A stretch of 64,000 nucleotides of DNA from Thiosulfativibrio zosterae. Its GTDB lineage: Bacteria; Pseudomonadota; Gammaproteobacteria; Thiomicrospirales; Thiomicrospiraceae. Shown here in pieces: positions 46,175 through 55,282 of the stretch. The position numbers were made by a program, and so were the translations under genes. Below the pieces are notes generated by a model. That model was not told the DNA's origin. It saw only the letters and a list, made by a program, of their open reading frames with translations, and did not search any database. The stretch lies in NCBI RefSeq assembly GCF_011398155.1, contig NZ_AP021888.1, forward strand, positions 2,206,001-2,270,000, in the 5' to 3' direction. Position 1 is the stretch's first letter; each line of letters begins with the position of its first letter.

Positions 46175-46375
46175 GGATAGTTGGTAAGTAATGTGAGAAT
46201 AACAAATTTTTGAACTTTATCGCTAATGGATTAAATGTATGTTTGTGTACGTTCTTCAAAACTTAATTCATAAAGTTATCTGTATGTTTTGGCATGAAAA
46301 TCATGAAGTACTTTCAACAAGCGCAGTCTGTTGAATGTGCTGAATGATTCGACAACCGAAGGGCGTCAGCTTGTA

Positions 46376-46489
46376 GTTTTCAGTAAATAGACTCTATTAT
46401 TTTTCCAAAGTCCATTTACAGAAAACCCCTCGCTCCAGGAGGATTGAGGGGCTAACTGCATCCCTAACCGAAGCTAGGGATTGGTTTTT
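46376..46489 (+). ncRNA. Run of three hairpins, candidate structured RNA or element end
   Basis: Hairpin 1: GTTTTCAGTAAATAGACT (46,376-46,393) with AGTCCATTTACAGAAAAC (46,409-46,426), 16 of 18 pairing. Hairpin 2: CCCCTC (46,426-46,431) with GAGGGG (46,446-46,451), which on the minus strand is followed by TTTTC and probably terminates the S-layer gene. Hairpin 3: ATCCCTA (46,460-46,466) with TAGGGAT (46,475-46,481), then TGGTTTTT, a plus-strand terminator. No coding frame is seen between 46,143 and 46,533. Confidence 0.5.
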
Positions 46490-46533
46490 GCTTTACACCT
46501 TTTGCCGAAGCTTGAAGTGTATCTCCAAGGAGA

Positions 46534-49500
46534 TTATGCCAAATCAATTAAACCAGCAGTAGTTGCATTAGTTGCAGAGATTGAAGTAGCTACAACACCA
46601 ACCAATTCAACAACAGTATCGTTTGTTCCCTGCTGGAAAACGATAGTTGCATCAGTAGTACCGTCACTATTACTGTCATAAGCAAATGCAACTGTATCGC
46701 CAGCTGTAGTGATATTTGTTGCTAAATAAGTCAAGACAGTTGATAAATTAGATTCATTTACTGTAAGTGCAGTTGCAAAAGTATCAACATCATCAAAAGT
46801 GATAATACCACTTGTTATAGCATGAGATTTAATTGAACCGCTATCCGTACCATTTGTACCAGCCGTGTTAGCTGTAACAGTAGGAGTGCCATTTAAATCC
46901 AATGTATCAGCAAATTTAGCAGCAGTACCTAAATCAAAACCAGTAATTTTATCACGTGATGCAGCCAATGAATCTCCATCAGCGATTACAAAAGTGAAAT
47001 TACCTAAACCTGAACCCGCATTATCATGAACAGCAGTAATTGTATCTGCACCAGTACCAGCGTTAATCGTAACTGCATTTGTACCTGTAACAGCTAGTAA
47101 TGTTCCAGTAGTAACTGAAATCGTATCATTACCACCACCCGTTACAACATTAATTGCACCAGCCGCACCAGCCGCACCAACCCATGAAGTTGCCGTCAAA
47201 GTAACTGTGTCAGCCCCTGAGCCTGTTGTAATTGATGAATTATCAGCAGTTGATGCACCATCACCAGCAGTAGTTGCAACTATTGTTGCAGCACCAGTAA
47301 ATGAAGATAAATCGATAGTTTGGGTTGCACCGTTTGCAGTTGTACCAGTTGTCAAAGTCACACCAGAAGCTTTGAAGTTGTTATCAAAGAAACCACCAGA
47401 TGTTACAGATAACGATGTAATGTTAGTCAAAGTTACTTTCTCTACACCTGTAACGTACTGAAACTGAGCGTCAGCAAATGTAGCATCAGCTGTATCAAAT
47501 GATAATGTATCAGTGCCTTCACCACCCTCAATTTTTAAAGAGGCTAACGCATTGTTTGTGTTATTAATCGCCGTCAAGCTTGTTGAAATTGCATCATCTC
47601 CAGCACCTGCATTGTAGCTGACAAACTCACCTTGAACACCAGCAATGGCTGCAAGAGCAGTTTCGATTGTGTCACCGTTTGCAGTTGTTGTTACAGAAGA
47701 ACCTTTAATCAATTCACCTTCAACTTTCATAGCTGCTGTACCTGAAAGTGTATTTGCTACAGTTACAGCCTTGGATGTGTTATCAAGGATGACATTTGCC
47801 GCAAATGCACCAGCAATATTTAAAGAAGTTAAATCAGTTGCCGCTGCAAAACTAACTACTGTCGCTTCAGCATTTGTCTCATCAACATTACCAGAAGAAA
47901 CAGTTACATTCATAGTTTCAAAACCATTTACAGTTAAAGCTGCTAAATCAGCTGCTGTTGTAGCAGTTGCATGTTTAGTTTCAATACTTAGAACATCAGA
48001 AGTACCTGTTGCTGTTGTTAAAGCATAAGTTGTACCACCAGCTTGAACAGCCGTGTTTGTAATTGCTGCTGCTTGTGTAGCATTCATTGCAGTAAAACCA
48101 CCCTGAATACCACTTGAAATCAATGAAGTTACTCCTGTAAAACCATCTGCAGCAATCGCACCCGTAGTAGCATTATTTAATGTTTCAAAGCTTGTAAAAA
48201 CAGCTCTTTCAGCTGAAGTATCCACATCGTTTGCGTGAGCTACGACTAAAGTATCAGTTCCTTCACCACCATTAACAACACCAGCAGCCGTTCCAGCTAA
48301 TCCAGCATTGCTTGTTGTTGTAACAACATCATTTCCTGCGCCGAAAGTGGCAGTTTTCACGCCAGCAGCCAATGTAATGGTATCTACACCAGCACCACCT
48401 TTATAATCTTCAGTACCAGTTCCTAAGGTTGCTTTAACACCACCCGCTGTTAAACCAGATGCATCAATTGTCTTAATCGTATTGTCCAAAGCCGCAGTCA
48501 ATTCAACCGTGGTTGCCGCACCTGAAATTGTAACTGCACCGTCAGTACCTACTTGGTCTGTAGCCTGAGACAATAAATCAGCCTTAAGATTTGTTGTTGC
48601 ATTAATTGTTACTGATGTTAATGTTGCGTTTGCAATATCAACTGTACCCAGGATATTTGCAGCACCAGTAGAATTAATTGTTGCTGTTGTTGCAGTCCCT
48701 GTATTAGACACTGTGGTTCCTACTTTAGTTCCACCTGCTACATTTAGAGTCACTGCATCAGTACCAGTTGCATAACCAAATGTAATAGCACCGTTTGTTA
48801 CTGTACCATTACCAGTTACTGTCATTGATGCACCAGTAGCTAGGTTAGTTACTGTTACAGCACCAGCACCAGCATTTGCATTAACACCAGTTAATCCAGC
48901 AATTGAAGAAGCATCTAATGTAGACGTCGTACCAGCTGTTGCTGCACGGATATTAACAACTTCAATATTAGTTATTTGGGCACCATCAGTTACGTCAGTA
49001 TTAGCAGCCGTTGTTGTGATGTTTAATGTGTCTATACCTGCACCACCATCAATAATATCAGCGGCAGTTAAAGTGTCAGTAGCAGCAGCAGCAGTTGCTT
49101 GAGACAAACCTGAGAATGTATCGTTGTTTGCTGTACCAGTTATGTTGTCCGCACCTGTAGTAAGCGTGAAAGTCTGACCAGAAGCAGCACCAGCAGTTGT
49201 AGAAATTACAGCTGCCATTGCAGCGGCAGTTGAAACATCAGTTGTTGAAGTTACACCAGAAACAACAGAAGCTAAAACACCTAAATCAGTACCAGTAGCT
49301 GCTTGAGTTACTGTGTAGTATTCTGCAACAGCTGCTTTGTTGGCTAAAGTTGCTTTTGCAGTTGCGAAAGCTGTGTCAGTTGTTGTGTCAAGAAACTGTT
49401 GAGCTGCTGCAAATAAAGAACCTGCAGAAGCACCAGCATTTAGATTAGCCAAGAAGTAGTCATAAGCTGCTTGACCCGCTGGAGTTGTTGTATCACTTAA

Positions 49501-49734
49501 TGCAAACGCAGCTGCCATTTTAGTAGCAACTTCTGCATTTGTTAAGTATGAAGGATAGAAAGAAGCTGACTGATAAGCAGCCGTGTTAGTTAAAGCGGTT
49601 GTGAACGCTGTTAAGTTACCACCAACGGCTTCATAAATTGAAGTCAATGCGGTCATGTATCCCGCTGGTGCGATTCCGAAAACTGATACCGTTGCTTTAA
49701 TGATATCTAGTCTTTGTGCTGCTGTAATTGCCAT
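46534..49734 (-). CDS. S-layer/RTX-like surface protein
   Basis: A 1,066-residue protein, very rich in Ala, Thr, Gly and Val and apparently without cysteine. The N-terminal 210 residues (MAITAAQRLDIIKATVSVFG...) form a helical region resembling the LPS-anchoring domain of RsaA-type S-layer proteins. The rest is beta-rich with calcium-binding RTX-like motifs (GGAGIDTLNI, GGEGTDTLVV, GAGADTVT-type repeats). It has no signal peptide, so the type I system at 30,335-34,888 should export it by a C-terminal signal (end: TTAGLIDLA). It has an AGGAG site and an upstream cAMP-receptor site. Its middle is homologous to the truncated copy at 38,621, while C-termini differ. Confidence 0.85.
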   Translation of the reverse strand: MAITAAQRLDIIKATVSVFGIAPAGYMTALTSIYEAVGGNLTAFTTALTNTAAYQSASFYPSYLTNAEVATKMAAAFALSDTTTPAGQAAYDYFLANLNAGASAGSLFAAAQQFLDTTTDTAFATAKATLANKAAVAEYYTVTQAATGTDLGVLASVVSGVTSTTDVSTAAAMAAVISTTAGAASGQTFTLTTGADNITGTANNDTFSGLSQATAAAATDTLTAADIIDGGAGIDTLNITTTAANTDVTDGAQITNIEVVNIRAATAGTTSTLDASSIAGLTGVNANAGAGAVTVTNLATGASMTVTGNGTVTNGAITFGYATGTDAVTLNVAGGTKVGTTVSNTGTATTATINSTGAANILGTVDIANATLTSVTINATTNLKADLLSQATDQVGTDGAVTISGAATTVELTAALDNTIKTIDASGLTAGGVKATLGTGTEDYKGGAGVDTITLAAGVKTATFGAGNDVVTTTSNAGLAGTAAGVVNGGEGTDTLVVAHANDVDTSAERAVFTSFETLNNATTGAIAADGFTGVTSLISSGIQGGFTAMNATQAAAITNTAVQAGGTTYALTTATGTSDVLSIETKHATATTAADLAALTVNGFETMNVTVSSGNVDETNAEATVVSFAAATDLTSLNIAGAFAANVILDNTSKAVTVANTLSGTAAMKVEGELIKGSSVTTTANGDTIETALAAIAGVQGEFVSYNAGAGDDAISTSLTAINNTNNALASLKIEGGEGTDTLSFDTADATFADAQFQYVTGVEKVTLTNITSLSVTSGGFFDNNFKASGVTLTTGTTANGATQTIDLSSFTGAATIVATTAGDGASTADNSSITTGSGADTVTLTATSWVGAAGAAGAINVVTGGGNDTISVTTGTLLAVTGTNAVTINAGTGADTITAVHDNAGSGLGNFTFVIADGDSLAASRDKITGFDLGTAAKFADTLDLNGTPTVTANTAGTNGTDSGSIKSHAITSGIITFDDVDTFATALTVNESNLSTVLTYLATNITTAGDTVAFAYDSNSDGTTDATIVFQQGTNDTVVELVGVVATSISATNATTAGLIDLA

Positions 49735-49764
49735 TGTAATATTCTCCTATTACGTTTTTTAAAT

Positions 49765-49784
49765 AAATATTATCGATAATATTT
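49765..49784. repeat. 20-bp perfect palindrome in the S-layer 5' UTR
   Basis: AAATATTATCGATAATATTT, centred on ATCGAT, lies 31-50 bases before the S-layer ATG and near the AGGAG site. In mRNA it could form an AU-rich 5' stem; as DNA it could bind a dimeric regulator. Confidence 0.65.
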
Positions 49785-49864
49785 TGCCTTGTCACACTTT
49801 CTTAAAAGAATGCATTCCAAAGTTAGCCTGCTATTCTATTAGCCTTTTATGACATTGCAACTAA

Positions 49865-49906
49865 ATTCTAGCAAATTGCATCATTTATTTTGTGACACAA
49901 GTCACA
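49865..49906 (-). promoter_or_regulatory. CRP site and -10 box of the S-layer gene
   Basis: TGTGACTTGTGTCACA (49,906-49,891 on the minus strand) is a perfect TGTGA-N6-TCACA CRP site. Twenty bases later TAGAAT (49,870-49,865) is a good -10 box. The site centre would be near -40.5, the position of class II CRP-activated promoters, and no recognisable -35 hexamer is present. The start site would be about 124 bases before the ATG. A CRP-family gene and an adenylate cyclase lie 3-4 kb away. Confidence 0.7.
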
Positions 49907-49916
49907 GTTTAAAAAA

Positions 49917-50975
49917 TTACCAGCTTTTTAATAGGCCTAATTCAAAATCCAGCGTATGCCATTCAAACATTGCCAAACTACTTTTTTGCTCTAAGTAACT
50001 GACTCGCGCATAAGATTTAAAATCACCCAAAAATTTTGTTTTGAAGCTTTTCTCTAATAACGCCATACCCTTTAAAACAACTAACTCTCTAACTGCATTA
50101 TTTTTTATCAGCGGACTATATGCTTGTGAGTCTTTTTGAAAGCGCAATCCCACACCCAAAAACGCATTAACACCCTCACTTACTGAGCGCCCTTTGATTA
50201 AATTAAACTCTAATGCATCATAACGCCCACCCGCTCTAATTTGTTGAGGAAAGCTAGAAATAGCAGCCGCTTGTACTTTTAATGTATTATCTAAGAAAGC
50301 GCTTACTTCTATATTTAATTGATTGTCATTGAAGATTGTTGCGTTTCGGTAACTATTTTCTGCCAAAACAACCCCAAAGCTAATTTTCTTACTGAGCGTT
50401 TTTTTGTAAAAAAGTTTTAAGGTATTTTGCTCAATCCCAAATAAAGTTTGCTTAGACACTGACAACCCTGCTAAATCAACTTTATTAATAACCGAATCAA
50501 TACCAATAAAATAACTCTCCTGTTCTGCCACCATGGCATACTCTTGTCGTGAAACACTCATTGCCAAACTATATTGATTGTTATAGATTAAATTGACACT
50601 TATATCCACACCTCCAAAAACTGAAGACTTGGGCTTGCTTTGATTTAAAAAACTCAGCGTTCCTTCGGGCAAGGTAATTTCAAATGCATTTAAGTTTGAA
50701 AGACGACTGGGATTGGTTGAAAAGCCCAAACTTGTGAGCGAACGACCGTTTGCCTGCCACTTACTTTGAGCTATTGGCGATTCACACTCAGACATTAATA
50801 TGGAATAGGCTAATTGGAAATAACGATTATCTGGATTATTTAAAAGCTTCAATTCGATTTGATCAAATTGTGATTGCAACTGCGGTGTTGGACAAGTTGC
50901 TAAAGAGATATTGGCATACACAAACAATAGCAAGCTTAGCCAAGGCTTTCTAAAAGGCAAAGCTATTATTAACAA
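49917..50975 (-). CDS. Exported protein, probable outer membrane beta-barrel
   Basis: A 352-residue protein of unknown family. A signal peptide (PWLSLLLFVYANISLA) is followed by a short cysteine-bearing helical segment (ATCPTPQLQSQFDQIE, SECESP) and then about ten alternating hydrophobic/polar strands such as SVFGGVDISVNLIYNN, YSLAMSVSRQEYAM and FLGVGLRFQKDSQ. It ends TLDFELGLLKSW; a terminal aromatic is usual for outer membrane barrels. It lies between the FecR-domain gene and the S-layer gene. A role in S-layer or FecR-linked signalling is possible but inferred from position. Confidence 0.65.
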   Translation of the reverse strand: MLIIALPFRKPWLSLLLFVYANISLATCPTPQLQSQFDQIELKLLNNPDNRYFQLAYSILMSECESPIAQSKWQANGRSLTSLGFSTNPSRLSNLNAFEITLPEGTLSFLNQSKPKSSVFGGVDISVNLIYNNQYSLAMSVSRQEYAMVAEQESYFIGIDSVINKVDLAGLSVSKQTLFGIEQNTLKLFYKKTLSKKISFGVVLAENSYRNATIFNDNQLNIEVSAFLDNTLKVQAAAISSFPQQIRAGGRYDALEFNLIKGRSVSEGVNAFLGVGLRFQKDSQAYSPLIKNNAVRELVVLKGMALLEKSFKTKFLGDFKSYARVSYLEQKSSLAMFEWHTLDFELGLLKSW

Positions 50976-51065
50976 ACCTTTGCCCTTTGCAGAATGAATC
51001 GATAAAAATAGGTTGTCACAAGCATTAATCTATCTATAAACACTCTTAGCAACCAACTTTAAAAA

Positions 51066-52514
51066 TTAAGGCACAACAGAATTGGACTGCCAAAGCGTTT
51101 GCACCTTAAGCAATCCATCTTGAGACTGCTGATTTAAAATATACCCTACAGCCTGACCATCATTAGAAATAGCACCATTAACAGTGACACCCATCTGATT
51201 TTTTAATGCAAAAATACCATCGTCTCGAGCCATAGTGGATTCTATTGACTGACTGTTAAAAGCTCCGCCGGGCATCAGCATATCTAAGCGCGTTTGAAAA
51301 AGCCTACTGTCAAAGTTTATTTTTAAAGCACCCCCTAACACACCAACAACTTTTGCATCACCCTGTGTATACAAAAAGCCCTCAGCAGCCTTTAAACCAT
51401 AATTAACAACGCCAGGCATGGGCAAATACTCACCCTGATTACGCCACAATACCGTTTGGTTATCACCAACCGTAACAGAACGCCCTTCTCTTGCTGAGTC
51501 TATTGGCACATTTAACCCTTTAGCATCATTTGTCCAATAACTAAAGACCAATGGAATATCTTGCGAAACCGAAACAGGAACAGAGCTCACTGATGAGCTT
51601 TCTTTAAAATACTGCAAGGATTTTGTTAAAAACTTTTCAACCAACAAGGGCGAGTCTGCCAAAATGGTCGCCACATCTGTAACAGCAACATCCGTAACAG
51701 GTGAAGCTGCAGATGATGACTGCGAACTTTGCTCCAAATCCTGACCAGCTAAAGCTTGTAATTGCTTTAATGACTTTTGAGCGACCACATCTGGCAAGTT
51801 ATCCAAAGGAACCTTAAGCGGCAAGACACCAGGAGTGACTCTTAAGGCATAGGGATCAAGTGCGCTCAACACAGACGACAAAGAGGTAGTGCATACACCC
51901 AAACCATTTGCGGTGCAATCACCTCCGAAAGGTGAAGCCACAACAGCACCCTCTAAAACACGCACCAAGCTTTCTTGCAGTGTTGAGGAAACCACAAAGT
52001 CTGTACCTTTAACACCTATCGCGGCTACTGGCGTATTGAGTCTAAAAGTTTCTGGCGCCAATTTGGCTGCATCACCATCCACAACCCTTACTTCACCTTG
52101 CTTTAAAGTAAGTTTCATACAACCTTTTGACTGTTGTTGCACTTGATAACAGACTATTTCAAGCTGGCTTTGTGGTCGCAAAGAAATTCGAGCATTATCT
52201 TTCATCTTTAAGTGCACAAAAGTACCTTGCTGAGTTTGAAGCGAATCACCTTCTAGAATATCTGCTTTCATTTTTAGAGGCAGAGCTTGGTTATTACGAA
52301 TCAAAACGGCATCTTTACCCGTCATTAACATGACTTGCCCAATGACTTGCATATTTGAAGAATTTACTGAACCCTCCAGAGCCAATGATTGCGCGGAAAT
52401 CATCAACAAACCACTGACCAACACCATGGATTTTGCAACTTTTTGATTCAAATAAGATTTTAACCATCCAAGCCAGGAAAGTTTACAAAGCTGTAAAGAC
52501 CTAAAACTTAACAT
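51066..52514 (-). CDS. FecR-domain exported protein
   Basis: A 482-residue protein from ATG 52514, which has GGGGAG 6 bases upstream. An N-terminal hydrophobic segment (SMVLVSGLLMISAQSLA) is likely a signal peptide or anchor. A FecR domain follows: DAVLIRNNQALPLKMKADIL, GDSLQTQQGTFVHLKMKDNA, ISLRPQSQLEIVCY and LNTPVAAIGVKGTDFVV. The rest is Ser/Val-rich and may sit in the periplasm. FecR domains usually pair with CHASE2-adenylate cyclases in gamma- and betaproteobacteria; one is encoded 935 bases away. Confidence 0.85.
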   Translation of the reverse strand: MLSFRSLQLCKLSWLGWLKSYLNQKVAKSMVLVSGLLMISAQSLALEGSVNSSNMQVIGQVMLMTGKDAVLIRNNQALPLKMKADILEGDSLQTQQGTFVHLKMKDNARISLRPQSQLEIVCYQVQQQSKGCMKLTLKQGEVRVVDGDAAKLAPETFRLNTPVAAIGVKGTDFVVSSTLQESLVRVLEGAVVASPFGGDCTANGLGVCTTSLSSVLSALDPYALRVTPGVLPLKVPLDNLPDVVAQKSLKQLQALAGQDLEQSSQSSSAASPVTDVAVTDVATILADSPLLVEKFLTKSLQYFKESSSVSSVPVSVSQDIPLVFSYWTNDAKGLNVPIDSAREGRSVTVGDNQTVLWRNQGEYLPMPGVVNYGLKAAEGFLYTQGDAKVVGVLGGALKINFDSRLFQTRLDMLMPGGAFNSQSIESTMARDDGIFALKNQMGVTVNGAISNDGQAVGYILNQQSQDGLLKVQTLWQSNSVVP

Positions 52515-52704
52515 AAAGCTCCCCTTAATTAATGAAGATTGAAACAAAATCTATGATTGAAAAAAGTTTAAACAGTTACATTCAAGGTAACTATCCGTTT
52601 ATAAATAATAACATTATTGACACTTACATATAGATGAAAACTGAAGTTATCCAGAAAACAAACGCTTTAAAAACCCAGCTTTAGACTGAAATAATAACTT
52701 AACC

Positions 52705-53406
52705 TTAGTCAAAAACAATATTTTCAATAAACAATTCAAGCGCGCTTGCATCTATAACCCAGTCATGAGTGTTTAACTTGCTAGCAATTTGATTTTTTTG
52801 TAGTTCTGACAAGGCCCTACTCACAGTTTCTCGACTGGTATTACAGATAGATGCCAAAGCTGAATGCTTGGGCAAATTATTGATATGCATCTCGCCCTCT
52901 ACCTCTGTGGCAATAGACATTAAATAACGATAAACCCTAACTTTTGCATTTGGTATTGCAATAATGGCACGGACATTATTATCTTTTCTGATGATTGAAA
53001 CCAATCCCCTCATCACCCTTAAAGCAACAATCGGTTCGTGAGTAAACAATTCAAGTGCATGCTTGTGACTAAGGTAGAGCAACTCAGAGTCTTTTTCAGC
53101 CATAATGGATGCAGAACGCGGCTCGTCATCTAAAACAGCCATTTCGCCAACATGCCAACCTGGCCGAATAACGGCCAAACCGATTAATTGACCTTCTGGC
53201 GTGTAATCCAAAACCTGCAGAGAACCATTTAATAAAAAATACAACTCTGAAGACTCCGCTCCCTTATGGAAAAGATACTCCCCCTTAGAAAGGCTTAACA
53301 CTTTAATCTTAGGAATTATTGCCTCAAGCGCGGCATCTGACAAACCCGCTAACAAATTTATCTGCTTAAGCAAAGATAGCGTAACATGTGTATTATTAAG
53401 TTTCAT
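52705..53406 (-). CDS. CRP/FNR-family transcription regulator
   Basis: A 233-residue regulator from ATG 53406. The N-terminal cNMP-binding domain has FHKGAESSELYFLLNGSLQV and the phosphate-binding cassette GEMAVLDDEPRSASIMAE, which keeps Glu and Arg for cAMP. The C-terminal winged helix has SICNTSRETVSRALSELQ; the recognition residues R-E-T-V-x-R are the same as in E. coli CRP (SRETVGR), which bind TGTGA half-sites. No FNR-type N-terminal cysteines. It diverges from the cyclase gene, a probable source of its ligand. Confidence 0.9.
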   Translation of the reverse strand: MKLNNTHVTLSLLKQINLLAGLSDAALEAIIPKIKVLSLSKGEYLFHKGAESSELYFLLNGSLQVLDYTPEGQLIGLAVIRPGWHVGEMAVLDDEPRSASIMAEKDSELLYLSHKHALELFTHEPIVALRVMRGLVSIIRKDNNVRAIIAIPNAKVRVYRYLMSIATEVEGEMHINNLPKHSALASICNTSRETVSRALSELQKNQIASKLNTHDWVIDASALELFIENIVFD

Positions 53407-53448
53407 ATTGTGCTCTACTCGTACAAATAAATTAAAAAACTCACTACA

Positions 53449-55197
53449 ATGCATTTTAAACTCAATAACAAAACAAACATTATTATTCTTACCCTCATCC
53501 TTCTCTATTGCGGGAGTGTTTACTTTTTATTGAAAAATGACATTTTTAAACAAGCCGATCGATTAATATTAGATAAATTTACAGAACTTAAAGCAATCAA
53601 CCCAGCCCCTCAAGACATCATTATTATTGACATAGATGACCAAACCTTAGACACCTTTGGAGAATGGCCTTGGAGCAGAGAGTTGTTTGCAACCTTCTTA
53701 GAGAAGATCGCAGCTCAAAACCCAAAGCAAATAGGCTTGGACATCGTCTTTCCTAACGAAAAATCAGCTTTAGGCGATAGCCAATTAAGCCAAATCATAC
53801 AAACCAATCATATTTGTTTGGCTACCGCGTTTGATTACAACACTGAGAATAAGAGCAAAGAAATAGGCCAAATCAAAAAACTTTATCCCTACTCGCCAAT
53901 TTATATCGAAGCAAATGGTGTTATTGGTAATTTTGAAAACCTGACTCAAAAATCAAAATGCCTTGGACATATTAGCCCAATTATTGATAGCGACGGCAAG
54001 ATTCGAAGAATACCTACCTGGGTTAACTTCCACTCAATATCGACCCCCAACCTTGCTCTGGCAATGGCATTAAGTCAAAAACTTATAATACCCAAAAGTC
54101 GCTTTAATAAGACAACCGAAACAATTCCTTTTAACAGAGAAATTTCTTCTTGGATTGTCGTTCCTGCGCAAGCCATTTTATATGAACAAATCCCTAGCCA
54201 TATTTTTGAAAACAAATGGATACTCATTGGCTCTAGTGCCTTAGGTTTGGGCGATAGAGTCTCCACACCCATTAATCCGTGGTTACCGGGGGTTATTATT
54301 CACGCAGAACTTCTGGCAAATTTTTTGGAGCCCGAGAAATCCGAATGGAATGTTTCTCACTATCTACCGGTTGCCCTCACGATTACCATGGGTTTAATCA
54401 TACTTTTTTCTTTTCTTTCAAACAACTCGATCTCGGGAATAACCATTGCTTTGTTTAGCATCGCTGCCTGGCTTTATTTTTCTTGGCTAGCTTGGATAAA
54501 TGGCACAAATATAAACCCCTCGCTTGTTCCCATAAACTTGATTTTGCTTCTCGCATTTTTAATACCTTACCAATGGTTTAAAGCCAATCAACAAAATTCT
54601 TTGATAACTGACTTATTTAAGGATTATCTTGCCCCAAACCTTGTTGACAAGCTCATTTCTAACCCAGAAAACAGCCTTACACCTCAAAAAAGGGTTATTA
54701 CCGTTTTATTCGCTGACATAGAGGGCTTTACAGCCATAAGCCAAAACAACTCACCCCAACTAACAGCCGATCTTGCCCAAAAAGCTTTAATGGTAATGAC
54801 CGATTGCGCTCAGAAATACGATGCCACAATTGACAAATATATTGGAGATGAGCTTATGGCTTTTTGGAACGCTCCTTTTGAACAACCCAACCATGCAGAC
54901 CTAGCAATTAAAACTGCGCTAGAAATTTTGCAACAGATAGAGGTCTTTAACCAAAACAATCCTGGATTCCCTACTTTAAAAATGCGAATAGGCATTAGCA
55001 CTGGTGAAGTAATTGTGGGAAACCTTGGCACCCCTTTTAGAAGCTCCTACACCGCCATTGGCTATACAGTCAACAAAGCACACGAACTGGTTGATAAAAG
55101 CAAGCTATTGAATACGCAAATTTTAATTTGCAAAAATACTTATTTACAAGCCTCAAAACCATTACTAAACAACATTATTTGCCATGAGCAGCCCTAA
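53449..55197 (+). CDS. CHASE2-domain class III adenylate cyclase
   Basis: A 582-residue membrane protein. A first membrane helix (IIILTLILLYCGSVYFLL) precedes a periplasmic CHASE2 sensor domain (about 30-290, with IIIIDIDDQTLDTFGEWPW and QIGLDIVFPNE). Three membrane helices follow (about 300-375), then a class III cyclase domain: VLFADIEGFTAIS (metal Asp near 424), KYIGDELMAFWNAP, ISTGEVIVGNLGT and SYTAIGYTVNKAHEL. It should make cAMP from ATP in response to a periplasmic signal. Divergent from the CRP gene (43-base gap). Confidence 0.92.
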   Translation: MHFKLNNKTNIIILTLILLYCGSVYFLLKNDIFKQADRLILDKFTELKAINPAPQDIIIIDIDDQTLDTFGEWPWSRELFATFLEKIAAQNPKQIGLDIVFPNEKSALGDSQLSQIIQTNHICLATAFDYNTENKSKEIGQIKKLYPYSPIYIEANGVIGNFENLTQKSKCLGHISPIIDSDGKIRRIPTWVNFHSISTPNLALAMALSQKLIIPKSRFNKTTETIPFNREISSWIVVPAQAILYEQIPSHIFENKWILIGSSALGLGDRVSTPINPWLPGVIIHAELLANFLEPEKSEWNVSHYLPVALTITMGLIILFSFLSNNSISGITIALFSIAAWLYFSWLAWINGTNINPSLVPINLILLLAFLIPYQWFKANQQNSLITDLFKDYLAPNLVDKLISNPENSLTPQKRVITVLFADIEGFTAISQNNSPQLTADLAQKALMVMTDCAQKYDATIDKYIGDELMAFWNAPFEQPNHADLAIKTALEILQQIEVFNQNNPGFPTLKMRIGISTGEVIVGNLGTPFRSSYTAIGYTVNKAHELVDKSKLLNTQILICKNTYLQASKPLLNNIICHEQP

Positions 55198-55282
55198 ATC
55201 AATTTGTTTGCGATTAAAAGGTATTTGAATTTAACAGGATATTAACTTAAAATTCAAAATTGATTTGCTCAGGGTGATTAGA

